Positions 33,047-40,511 of a stretch of 64,000 nucleotides of DNA are shown here, one piece after another. Origin of the DNA: Streptomyces xylophagus (lineage in GTDB: Bacteria; Actinomycetota; Actinomycetes; Streptomycetales; Streptomycetaceae). Position numbers and translations under genes: made by a program. The notes below the pieces were generated by a model that did not search any database, was not told where the DNA came from, and saw nothing but the letters and a program-made list of their open reading frames with translations. The stretch covers positions 186,001 to 250,000 of the forward strand of contig NZ_JNWO01000002.1 in assembly GCF_000716435.1 (NCBI RefSeq), read 5' to 3'. Position 1 is the first letter of the stretch. Each line of letters begins with the position of its first letter.

Positions 33047-34423
33047 ATGGCGATGGACACCGCAGCCGCACCGCCCACGACCACCGGCCCGGCGCCGGCG
33101 GCCGACCCCGCACCCGATCTCGCCGCCCAAGTCCGCGCGGACGGCGTCGAGTTCGTCCTGGCCGTCTTCGTCGACCTCGCGGGCAAGCCCTGCGCCAAAC
33201 TCGTCCCCGTCGAGGCGGTCGAGGAACTCCAGTCCGACGGCGTCGGGTTCGCGGGCTACGCGGCCGGCGCGCTCGGTCAGCAGCCCAGCGACCCGGACGT
33301 CATCGCGCTCCCGGACGTCACCTCGTACACCCCGCTGCCGTTCGTGCGCCCCGGACTCGCCCTCGTGCACTGCGATCCGCATGTCGAAGGGAAGCCCTGG
33401 CCGTACGCGCCCCGCATCATCCTGCGCGCCGTACTGGCGCGGGCCGCCGAACTCGGACTGTCCCTCGCGGTCGGCGCGGAGATCGAGTACTTCCTCGTCA
33501 ACCGCGACGAACACGGCACGCTCTCCGTCGCCGACAGTCGCGACACCGCCGCCCAACCCTGTTACGACGCCCGCGGGTTGACCCGGATGTACGACCACCT
33601 CACCGCCGTCTCCAAGGCGATGAACTCCCTCGGCTGGGGCAACTACGCCAACGACCACGAGGACGGCAACGGCCAGTTCGAGCAGAACTTCGCCTACGCC
33701 GACGCCCTCACCACCGCCGACCGGGTCATCACCATGCGGTACCTGGTGTCGGTACTGGCCGAACAGCGGGGCATGACAGCCACGTTCATGCCGAAGCCGT
33801 TCACCGACCGCACCGGCTCCGGGATGCACATGCACCTGTCGCTGTGGCGGGGCGGCGAGCCGGCCTTCCCCGACGCCTCCGACACCCGCGGCCTCGGTTT
33901 GTCCCCGCTCGCGTACTCCTTCGTCGGCGGCATCCTCGACCACGCCCGCGCCCTCCAGGCCGTCATCGCGCCCACCGTCAACTCGTACAAGCGCACCGGC
34001 GCGGTCTCCACCCGCTCGGGCGCCACCTGGTCGCCCCGCAAGGCCGGTTACGGCGGAAACGACCGCACCCACTTCGTCCGCGTCCCCGACGGCAACCGCG
34101 TCGAACTGCGCGGCGGTGACGGTTCCGCCAACCCCTACCTCGCGGCAGCCGCGACCCTGGCCGCCGGACTCGACGGCATCGAGCGCGCCCTCGACCCCGG
34201 CGAACCGGGAGACGCGGCGGCCACGGCAGCCCGTCCCGAACTCCCGCCGACCCTGCTGCACGCCGTAGAAGCGCTGGCGGCCGACCCGGTGATCGGCGGG
34301 GCCCTCGACGCGGCCGGACCCGGCGTCAGTGAGTACTTCGGCGAGGTCAAGCGTCAGGAGTTCTTCGACTGGCACGGCACGGTCGGCGCCTGGGAGTTGG
34401 ACCGCTACCTCACCGCCTTCTGA
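33047..34423 (+). CDS. glnT: GlnT-type (type III) glutamine synthetase family ligase
   Basis: The 458-residue protein has glutamine synthetase motifs: GAEIEYFLV (metal-binding Glu), EDGNGQFEQNFAY, GSGMHMHLSLW (catalytic His region), NSYKRTGAVSTRSGATWSPRKAGYGGNDR and RVELRGGDGSANPYLA. Its size and sequence fit the GlnT/TIGR03105 group rather than GlnA. This group includes gamma-glutamylmethylamide synthetase (GmaS), which joins methylamine to glutamate with ATP. Position next to glxBCD supports amine rather than ammonia as substrate (inference). ATG 33047 with GGGAG six bases upstream is chosen; the frame is open to 32996. Confidence 0.88.
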   Translation: MAMDTAAAPPTTTGPAPAADPAPDLAAQVRADGVEFVLAVFVDLAGKPCAKLVPVEAVEELQSDGVGFAGYAAGALGQQPSDPDVIALPDVTSYTPLPFVRPGLALVHCDPHVEGKPWPYAPRIILRAVLARAAELGLSLAVGAEIEYFLVNRDEHGTLSVADSRDTAAQPCYDARGLTRMYDHLTAVSKAMNSLGWGNYANDHEDGNGQFEQNFAYADALTTADRVITMRYLVSVLAEQRGMTATFMPKPFTDRTGSGMHMHLSLWRGGEPAFPDASDTRGLGLSPLAYSFVGGILDHARALQAVIAPTVNSYKRTGAVSTRSGATWSPRKAGYGGNDRTHFVRVPDGNRVELRGGDGSANPYLAAAATLAAGLDGIERALDPGEPGDAAATAARPELPPTLLHAVEALAADPVIGGALDAAGPGVSEYFGEVKRQEFFDWHGTVGAWELDRYLTAF

Positions 34424-34456
34424 TCCCCTTGACGCTTCTCGTGACAGGAGAGCCGC

Positions 34457-35332
34457 ATGTGCGGAATCGTCGGGCTCCATCTGCGGGAGCCCTCCCTCGA
34501 ACCCCGGCTCGGTGAACTGCTCACCGCCATGCTGGGCCAGGTCGTGGAACGCGGCCCGGACTCGGCGGGCGTCGCGGTCTACGGCGACCCGCGCCTGTCG
34601 CCGCCCGGGCGTGCCGTCGTCTCGCTGCTGGGAGTGACCCCGCACCAGGCGGCAACAGCGTTGCCGGACGCGGTGGTTGTCGCTGCCGACGCCACGACGG
34701 TGGTGCATGCGCAGTCGCCGGTCGCCGAGTTGCTCGCCACAATCGCGACCGCGTTGCCGCGGGCCACCGTCATCGGGTCGGGGGAGGGGTTCGCCGTCCT
34801 CAAGGGCACCGGAAATCCGGTCCAGTTGGCGAAGGAGTTCGGGCTCGCCGGAGTGACCGGCTACCAGGGCGTCGGCCACACTCGGATGGCCACCGAGTCG
34901 GCCGTCACCCCCGAGGGCGCGCATCCCTTCTCCGTCGGCCCCGGCCAATGCCTGGTCCACAACGGATCGTTCGCCAACCACGCCACCATCCGGCGTGAAC
35001 TCCGCGCCCAGGGCGTGCAGTTCGACAGCGAGAACGACTCCGAAGTCGGGGCCCGCTTCGTCGCCCACCACCTCGACCGGGGCGCCGACCTGGAGAAGGC
35101 ACTGCGGCTGCTGTGCGAGCGCTTCGACGGCTTCTACACGCTGCTCGTCTCCACCGCCGACTCCTTCGCGGTCGTCCGTGACGCCATCGCCTGCAAACCC
35201 GCCCTGGTCGCGGAGACCGACGCCTGGGTGGCGATGGCGTCGGAGTACCGCGCCCTGGACGTCCTGCCGGGCATCGAGAACGCCCGCATCTTCGAACCCG
35301 AGCCGGAAGAGGTGTACGTATGGCAGCGCTGA
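34457..35332 (+). CDS. glxB: Class II glutamine amidotransferase, GlxB/MgsA type
   Basis: The 291-residue protein starts MCGIVGLHL, so Cys2 is the N-terminal nucleophile of class II amidotransferases. Other motifs are VERGPDSAGVAVYG, YQGVGHTRMATESAVTPEGAHPF and LVHNGSFANHATIRREL. It corresponds to the amidotransferase-like subunit of N-methylglutamate synthase and of GlxB, a split homologue of the glutamate synthase N-terminal domain. GGAGAG precedes the ATG, 33 bp after glnT. Its 3' end overlaps glxC by 13 bp, indicating coupled translation. Confidence 0.88.
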   Translation: MCGIVGLHLREPSLEPRLGELLTAMLGQVVERGPDSAGVAVYGDPRLSPPGRAVVSLLGVTPHQAATALPDAVVVAADATTVVHAQSPVAELLATIATALPRATVIGSGEGFAVLKGTGNPVQLAKEFGLAGVTGYQGVGHTRMATESAVTPEGAHPFSVGPGQCLVHNGSFANHATIRRELRAQGVQFDSENDSEVGARFVAHHLDRGADLEKALRLLCERFDGFYTLLVSTADSFAVVRDAIACKPALVAETDAWVAMASEYRALDVLPGIENARIFEPEPEEVYVWQR

Positions 35333-36009
35333 CCGAGGTGGACCTCGGGGCTTCCTCCGTGCGTGATCTCAACCAGGCGCTGCATGCCCCGGCTACCGAA
35401 TCGGCCGCATCCTGGCGGGTGTTGAACCCCCGAGGCGCCCACAGTGTCGCCTGCGGTCTCAAGGACGAGGTGACGGTCGACGTCGAGGGCCACGTCGGCT
35501 ACTACTGCGCCGGCATGAACCAGCGCGCCACGGTCACCGTGCACGGCAATGCGGGAGTGGGCGTCGCCGAGAACATGATGTCCGGCGCGGTCCGGGTGCG
35601 TGGCGACGCCTCCCAGTCGGCCGGGGCCACCGCGCACGGCGGCCTGCTGGTGATCGAGGGCAACGCGGCGGCCCGGTGCGGGATTTCGATGAAGGGCGTG
35701 GACATCGTCGTCGGCGGGAACGTCGGCCACATGAGCGCGTTCATGGGACAGGCGGGACGACTGGTGGTCTGCGGCGATGCCGGTGACGCCCTCGGCGACT
35801 CCCTCTACGAGGCCCGCCTCTACGTCAAGGGCAAGGTCAAGTCCCTCGGCGCGGACTGCGTGGAGAAGGAGATGCGGGACGAACACCGCGTGGAACTCGC
35901 CGAGTTGCTGAAGGCGGCGGAGTTCGACCAGGACCCCGCCGACTTCCGCCGCTACGGCTCGGCCCGACGGCTGTACCACTTCAAGGTCGACAACTCGACG
36001 GCGTACTGA
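35320..36009 (+). CDS. glxC: GlxC/MgsB-type GXGXG glutamate synthase-like subunit
   Basis: The 229-residue protein is a right-handed beta-helix of the GltB C-terminal type: repeated glycine turns in VEGHVGYYCAGMNQRATVTVHGNAGVGVAENMMSG, VRVRGDASQSAGATAHGG and IVVGGNVGHMSAFMGQAG. It matches GlxC/MgsB, the structural subunit of N-methylglutamate synthase. It overlaps glxB by 13 bp, and glxD follows after 16 bp. Confidence 0.87.
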   Translation: MAALTEVDLGASSVRDLNQALHAPATESAASWRVLNPRGAHSVACGLKDEVTVDVEGHVGYYCAGMNQRATVTVHGNAGVGVAENMMSGAVRVRGDASQSAGATAHGGLLVIEGNAAARCGISMKGVDIVVGGNVGHMSAFMGQAGRLVVCGDAGDALGDSLYEARLYVKGKVKSLGADCVEKEMRDEHRVELAELLKAAEFDQDPADFRRYGSARRLYHFKVDNSTAY

Positions 36010-36025
36010 GGGAGTTGTTTCTGCC

Positions 36026-37360
36026 ATGGACATGGATTTCGCATCCCGAGGCCTGCGTGAGTCGGCCACCTTCGACCGCGCCACCATCCACGCCATCCAA
36101 CGGGCCGCAGCCACCGGCGTCTACGACATCCGCGGCTGGGGCGCCAAACGCCCCCTCCCGCACTTCGACGACCTGCTCTTCCTCGGCGCCAGCATGTCTC
36201 GCTACCCCCTGGAGGGCTACCGCGAGCGCTGCGACACGGACGTCGTCCTCGGCACCCGCAACGCCAAGTACCCGCTGCACCTGGACATCCCGGTCACCAT
36301 CGCCGGCATGAGCTTCGGCGCGTTGTCCGCGAACGCCAAGGAGGCGCTCGGGCGCGGGGCGAGCGCGGCCGGTACCTCCACGACCACCGGCGACGGCGGC
36401 ATGACCCCGGAGGAACGCGGCCAGTCCAAGCACCTCGTGTACCAGTACCTGCCGTCCCGCTACGGCATGAACCCCGACGACCTCCGCAAGGCCGACGCCA
36501 TCGAAGTGGTCCTCGGGCAGGGCGCCAAGCCCGGCGGCGGCGGAATGCTGCTCGGCCAGAAGATCACCGACCGGGTCGCCGGAATGCGCACCCTGCCCGT
36601 CGGCGTCGACCAGCGCAGCGCCTGCCGTCACCCGGACTGGACCGGTCCAGACGACCTCACCATCAAGATCGGGGAACTCCGCGAGATCACCGACTGGGAG
36701 AAGCCGATCTACGTCAAGGTCGGCGCGACACGCACCTATTACGACGTGAAGCTCGCTGTCCAAGCGGGCGCCGACGTCGTGGTCGTCGACGGCATGCAGG
36801 GCGGCACCGCGGCCACGCAGGAGGTGTTCATCGAGCACGTGGGCATCCCCACCCTCGCCGCGATTCCCCAGGCGGTACAGGCACTTCGGGAACTCGGCGT
36901 CCACCGCGAGGTCCAACTCATCGTCTCCGGCGGCATCCGCACCGGCGCCGACGTCGCCAAGGCGATCGCGCTCGGCGCGGACGCGGTAGCCATCGGCACC
37001 GCCGCCCTGATCGCTCTCGGCGACAACCACCCCCGACACGACGCCGAATACCGTCAACTCGGGTCAGCAGCAGGCTACTTCGACGACTTCCAGGACGGCC
37101 GCGACCCGGCCGGTATCTCCACCCAGGACGAGGAACTCGCCGCCCGCCTCGACCCGGTCGAAGGCGGACGCAGGCTCGCCAACTACCTCCGCGTCCTCAC
37201 CATGGAGGCCCAGACCCTCGCCCGCGCCTGCGGCAAGGCCCACCTCCACCACCTGGAACCCGAGGACCTGGTCGCCCTCACCATCGAGTCCGCCGCCATG
37301 GCCCGCGTCCCCCTCGCCGGCACCGACTGGATCCCCGGAACCCCTGGAGCCGTACGGTGA
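36026..37360 (+). CDS. glxD: FMN-binding glutamate synthase-like subunit, GlxD/MgsC type
   Basis: The 444-residue protein is the FMN barrel of glutamate synthase as a separate subunit: IAGMSFGALSANAKEALGRGASAAGTSTTTGDGGM, GQGAKPGGGGMLLGQKI, YVKVGATRTYYDVKLAVQAGADVVVVDGMQGG, and the phosphate-binding VSGGIRTGADVAKAIALGADAVAIGTAAL. With GlxB and GlxC it should form N-methylglutamate synthase, which transfers methylamine nitrogen to 2-oxoglutarate, or a related transaminating enzyme. Its TGA overlaps the GTG of the next gene (GTGA), strong coupling to the oxidase. Confidence 0.88.
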   Translation: MDMDFASRGLRESATFDRATIHAIQRAAATGVYDIRGWGAKRPLPHFDDLLFLGASMSRYPLEGYRERCDTDVVLGTRNAKYPLHLDIPVTIAGMSFGALSANAKEALGRGASAAGTSTTTGDGGMTPEERGQSKHLVYQYLPSRYGMNPDDLRKADAIEVVLGQGAKPGGGGMLLGQKITDRVAGMRTLPVGVDQRSACRHPDWTGPDDLTIKIGELREITDWEKPIYVKVGATRTYYDVKLAVQAGADVVVVDGMQGGTAATQEVFIEHVGIPTLAAIPQAVQALRELGVHREVQLIVSGGIRTGADVAKAIALGADAVAIGTAALIALGDNHPRHDAEYRQLGSAAGYFDDFQDGRDPAGISTQDEELAARLDPVEGGRRLANYLRVLTMEAQTLARACGKAHLHHLEPEDLVALTIESAAMARVPLAGTDWIPGTPGAVR

Positions 37361-38451
37361 TCGCCGTCGTAGGCGCGGGCCTGATGGGCGCGGCAACGGC
37401 CTGGCAACTCGTCCGGCGGGGCCACGAGGTCACCCTCGTCGAGGCGTACGACATCGGCCACAAGCACGGCAGCTCCCACGGCAGTTCACGCATCTACCGC
37501 CGCGCCTACGGCGACCCTCTCTACGTCCGCCTGACCGGCGAGGCCCGCGAACTCTGGCAGGAGCTGGAGTACGACACCGGCACTCAACTCCTCCGTCTCA
37601 CCGGGGGATTGGACTTCGGCGCGGGCCGCGACCCGGAGGGCATCGCGGACCTCCTGGCGGCAGCCGCCGTACCGCACGAACTGCTGACCGCGACCGAAGC
37701 GACCGACCGCTGGCCGCAGTTCCGCTTCGACGGTCCCGTGCTCCACCACCCGGACGCGGGCACGGTCGACGCCGACGCGACGGTGGCCGCCGCGGTGCGC
37801 AGGGCCGCCGAGTTGGGCGCCCACGTACTCACCGGCGTCCGCGTGACCGGCGCGGACATCCGCGCCGACGGCCGGGTGGAGCTGCGTACGGACGGCCCGG
37901 CAGTCGTCGCGGACACGGTCGTCGTCGCATCCGGCGCCTGGCTGCCCCAACTCGCCGCCCAGCTCGGCATTTCCGAGCCCCTGCCACCCCTTCAGGTGAC
38001 CCAGCAACAGGTCTTCCACTTCCGCCGCCGCGATCCGGAAGCGGACGCCTGGCCCGTCTTCGTCCACAAGGACGAACTGAGCCTCTACGGCCTCCCCTCC
38101 GGCAGCGACGGCGGACCGTTCCCGGCGTTCAAGGTCGCCCAGCACGATGAAGGCACCCCCACGACCGCCGACACCCGCACGGGCACCGTCGACCCCGTAT
38201 CCCGCGACAAGGTCACCGCGTGGGTGGAACGCACACTGCCGGGCCTCGACCCCGCACCCGTGGCCGAGGCCAGCTGCCTCTACACCACCACCCCCGACGA
38301 GGACTTCGTCCTGGACCGGACCGGGCCCTTCGTCGTCGTCTCCCCGTGCTCGGGCCACGGCGCCAAGTTCACGCCACTGATCGGCAGCATGGCCGCGGAC
38401 CTCGCCCTGGGCCGTACCGAGTCCCACCCACGCTTCGCACTGAGCCGATGA
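37357..38451 (+). CDS. Monomeric sarcosine oxidase/N-methyl amino acid oxidase-like flavoenzyme
   Basis: The 364-residue protein has the FAD-binding start MIAVVGAGLMGAATAWQLVRRGHEVTLVE and GSSHGSSRIYRRAYGDP, typical of monomeric sarcosine oxidase and N-methyltryptophan oxidase. Cys307 in EASCLYTTTPDEDFVLD is at the position that binds FAD covalently in MSOX. It would oxidise an N-methyl amino acid with O2, releasing formaldehyde and H2O2. Because it is cotranscribed with glnT-glxBCD, N-methylglutamate is the suggested substrate (inference). Canonical clusters instead carry a four-subunit mgdABCD dehydrogenase. The gene starts within the glxD stop codon. Confidence 0.85.
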   Translation: MIAVVGAGLMGAATAWQLVRRGHEVTLVEAYDIGHKHGSSHGSSRIYRRAYGDPLYVRLTGEARELWQELEYDTGTQLLRLTGGLDFGAGRDPEGIADLLAAAAVPHELLTATEATDRWPQFRFDGPVLHHPDAGTVDADATVAAAVRRAAELGAHVLTGVRVTGADIRADGRVELRTDGPAVVADTVVVASGAWLPQLAAQLGISEPLPPLQVTQQQVFHFRRRDPEADAWPVFVHKDELSLYGLPSGSDGGPFPAFKVAQHDEGTPTTADTRTGTVDPVSRDKVTAWVERTLPGLDPAPVAEASCLYTTTPDEDFVLDRTGPFVVVSPCSGHGAKFTPLIGSMAADLALGRTESHPRFALSR

Positions 38452-38504
38452 CCCCCGACCCGCAACTCCCGGTAAACACACGCCCATCAGGCAGAATGAC
38501 CGCC

Positions 38505-39155
38505 ATGGGCACCGACCACGACGACCAGGCAGCCGCTCTGCCCGACCGGGAGATCACCCTCGAACAGGCCGACGGACCTGTCGACTTGGAGACCGCGATC
38601 GCCCGCCAGGTACGCCGCTACCGGATCGCGGCCGGCCTGTCGGTCGCGGAGATGGCGGCCCGGGTCGGCATCTCGAAAGCCATGCTCTCCAAGATCGAGA
38701 ACGCGCACACCTCGTGCAGCCTCACCACCCTCGGCCGCCTCGCCACCGGCCTGAACGTGCCGGTCACCGCCCTCTTCCGAGGCGTCGACACCGAGCGCGA
38801 AGCCGTCTACGTTCCCTCCGGCCATGGCGCCCAGATCATCCGCCGCGGCAGCCGCGTCGGCCATCTCTACGAACTCCTCGGCGCCCTGCGCGGCCCCCAC
38901 AAACGCATGGAAGCCGTTCTGGTAACCCTCACCGAGTCCAGCGAGGTCTTCCCCCTCTTCCAGCACCCCGGCACCGAACTGCTCTACATGCTCGAAGGCG
39001 TCATGGTCTACGGCCACGGAGAGGCGGCCTACACCATGCGTCCCGGCGACGCCCTCCAACTCGACGGCGAGGGTGCGCACGGCCCCCAGGAACTGGTCGA
39101 ACTCCCCATCCGCTTCCTGTCCGTCACGGCCTTCGGTGACCACGGGAGGGACTGA
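38505..39155 (+). CDS. XRE family regulator with cupin sensor domain
   Basis: The 216-residue protein has an N-terminal helix-turn-helix (IARQVRRYRIAAGLSVAEMAARVGISKAMLSKIENAHTSCSL) and a C-terminal double-stranded beta-helix (PLFQHPGTELLYMLEGVMVYGHGEAAYTMRPGDALQLDGEGAHGP) with cupin His/Glu residues. This architecture is common among regulators of amine and amino acid use (PuuR and SutR-like). It is likely the regulator of the glnT operon. CAGAAT seven bases before the ATG could be its own -10 box. An alternative start three codons upstream is possible. Confidence 0.88.
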   Translation: MGTDHDDQAAALPDREITLEQADGPVDLETAIARQVRRYRIAAGLSVAEMAARVGISKAMLSKIENAHTSCSLTTLGRLATGLNVPVTALFRGVDTEREAVYVPSGHGAQIIRRGSRVGHLYELLGALRGPHKRMEAVLVTLTESSEVFPLFQHPGTELLYMLEGVMVYGHGEAAYTMRPGDALQLDGEGAHGPQELVELPIRFLSVTAFGDHGRD

Positions 39156-39210
39156 AACGCTAGGCTGGGCGGCAGAATCGGGATCGTCAACGCGCCGGTG
39201 GCTGGGTAGC

Positions 39211-39240
39211 GCGTCTCTCCGACGTGTTTACGGGAGACGC
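39211..39240 (+). promoter_or_regulatory. 5' UTR hairpin sequestering the MFS ribosome binding site
   Basis: GCGTCTC-T-CC (39211-39220) can pair with GGGAGACGC (39232-39240), leaving one bulged T. The right arm contains the Shine-Dalgarno GGGAGA of the MFS gene, whose ATG is at 39243. A -10-like TAGGCT lies near 39163-39168. Confidence 0.4.
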
Positions 39241-39242
39241 TG

Positions 39243-40511
39243 ATGGCGTACCGATCCCTCCTCCGCGTGCCCGGCGCGGCATTCTTCCCGCTGGGGTTCC
39301 TCGCCCGCCTTCCCTACGCCACCTCGTCGCTCGCGACCCTCATCCTCGTCCGGGCCGCCTCCGGGAGTTACGCCTTCGCCGGTCTCGCCGCGGGCGCCCA
39401 GGGCATCGCCAACGCGGTCGGCGGTCCGATCTCCGGGGCGCTGGCCGACCGCCACGGCCACCGCCTCGTCGGGGCGGTCACCGCACTCGCCAACGCCGTC
39501 GCCCTGACCTGCCTCATCGCGGCGAGCCACACCGACCGCGCGAGCATGATCGTCGCATCGGCCCTGGCCGGGTTGACCCAACCGCCGGTCGCCCCCCTGG
39601 CACGGGTCCACTGGTCACGCCTCCTCCGCGCACGCGACCGGCCCGACCTCATACCCACCGCCTTCTCGTACGAGGCGACCGCCGACGAGATCAGCTTCGT
39701 CGCCGGACCCGCGATCGTCGGCCTGCTCGCCTCCCTCGGCCCGACAGCGCCGACCATGGCGGCCATCGCCCTCCTCGTCCTGGCCACCCTCCCCTTCGCA
39801 CTCTCCCTCACTCATGGGGGAGCCGAGCACCGGCAGAGCGCGCACACCTCCCGAACTCCCTTGCCCCGACTGCCACTTGCCGCCATGTTCCTCGCCATGG
39901 CCGCGATGGGCACGATGTTCGGAGCCGCGCAGACCGGCGTCACCGCCTACGCCAACGACAGCGGTGACCCGGCCAGCGCCGGTCTCCTCTACGCCGTCTT
40001 CGGCATCGGCAGCGCCCTTGCGGGTGCCGCCTGCGCCTGGCTCCCCGCGCGCTTCACCCTCCGCCACCGGTACGTGACCTTCTCCGCGACCTTGTTGCTG
40101 GGCGCCCTCACCCTGGCCGTCGGGGACAGACTTCATGCCGTCCCTACGGCCATGGCGGTCGCCGGTGTGACCGTCGCTCCGTACCTGATCAGCCTCTACG
40201 CCCTCACCGAACGCATCGCCTCCGCCGACCGGGCGACCGTCGCCCTGACGATCCTGTGCGCGGGCGGACCGCTCGGCACCGCCACCGGGCAGGTGTGGGC
40301 CGGGTACCTCGCCGACAGCCACGGCAGCGCCGGAGCGTTCCTGGTGGCGCCGGTCGCGGCGACGGCGGCGCTGCTGCTCGCCGTCGCGGTGTTCCTGGCG
40401 GGAGCCGACGCCCTCCGCCCGGCAGTTCGTGTTGCCGTCGGGTCCGGGACACCCGAGTCTGGGGGAATGGGTTCGGCCAAGGGGAGGACAAGCGATGGGG
40501 ACGAACGGTGA
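39243..40511 (+). CDS. MFS transporter
   Basis: The 422-residue protein shows about 12 membrane helices and the MFS loop 2-3 motif as GALADRHGHRLVG. The halves are separated by a hydrophilic stretch (LTHGGAEHRQSAHTSRTPLPRLP). The type is common among streptomycete efflux and sugar transporters, and the substrate cannot be read. It is the first gene of a coupled three-gene unit; its 3' end overlaps the GH63-type gene by 17 bp, so a link to glucoside uptake or export is possible. Confidence 0.85.
   Translation: MAYRSLLRVPGAAFFPLGFLARLPYATSSLATLILVRAASGSYAFAGLAAGAQGIANAVGGPISGALADRHGHRLVGAVTALANAVALTCLIAASHTDRASMIVASALAGLTQPPVAPLARVHWSRLLRARDRPDLIPTAFSYEATADEISFVAGPAIVGLLASLGPTAPTMAAIALLVLATLPFALSLTHGGAEHRQSAHTSRTPLPRLPLAAMFLAMAAMGTMFGAAQTGVTAYANDSGDPASAGLLYAVFGIGSALAGAACAWLPARFTLRHRYVTFSATLLLGALTLAVGDRLHAVPTAMAVAGVTVAPYLISLYALTERIASADRATVALTILCAGGPLGTATGQVWAGYLADSHGSAGAFLVAPVAATAALLLAVAVFLAGADALRPAVRVAVGSGTPESGGMGSAKGRTSDGDER

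Noticed and set aside
33011..35071. 686-codon minus-strand frame opposite glnT and glxB
   Set aside because: It is a shadow frame in high-GC DNA; the plus strand carries clear glutamine synthetase and amidotransferase motifs.
34457..37360. glxB-glxC-glxD as ordinary glutamate synthase (GOGAT)
   Set aside because: Ordinary GltB is one large fused protein with a GltD partner. Here the domains are three separate genes without gltD and are joined to glnT and a sarcosine oxidase-like gene, as in N-methylglutamate synthase operons.
40429..40494. Upstream extension of the GH63-type glucosidase
   Set aside because: ATG 40495 has GGGGAGGA at the right distance, and the upstream codons lie in the tail of the MFS gene without similarity to the family.
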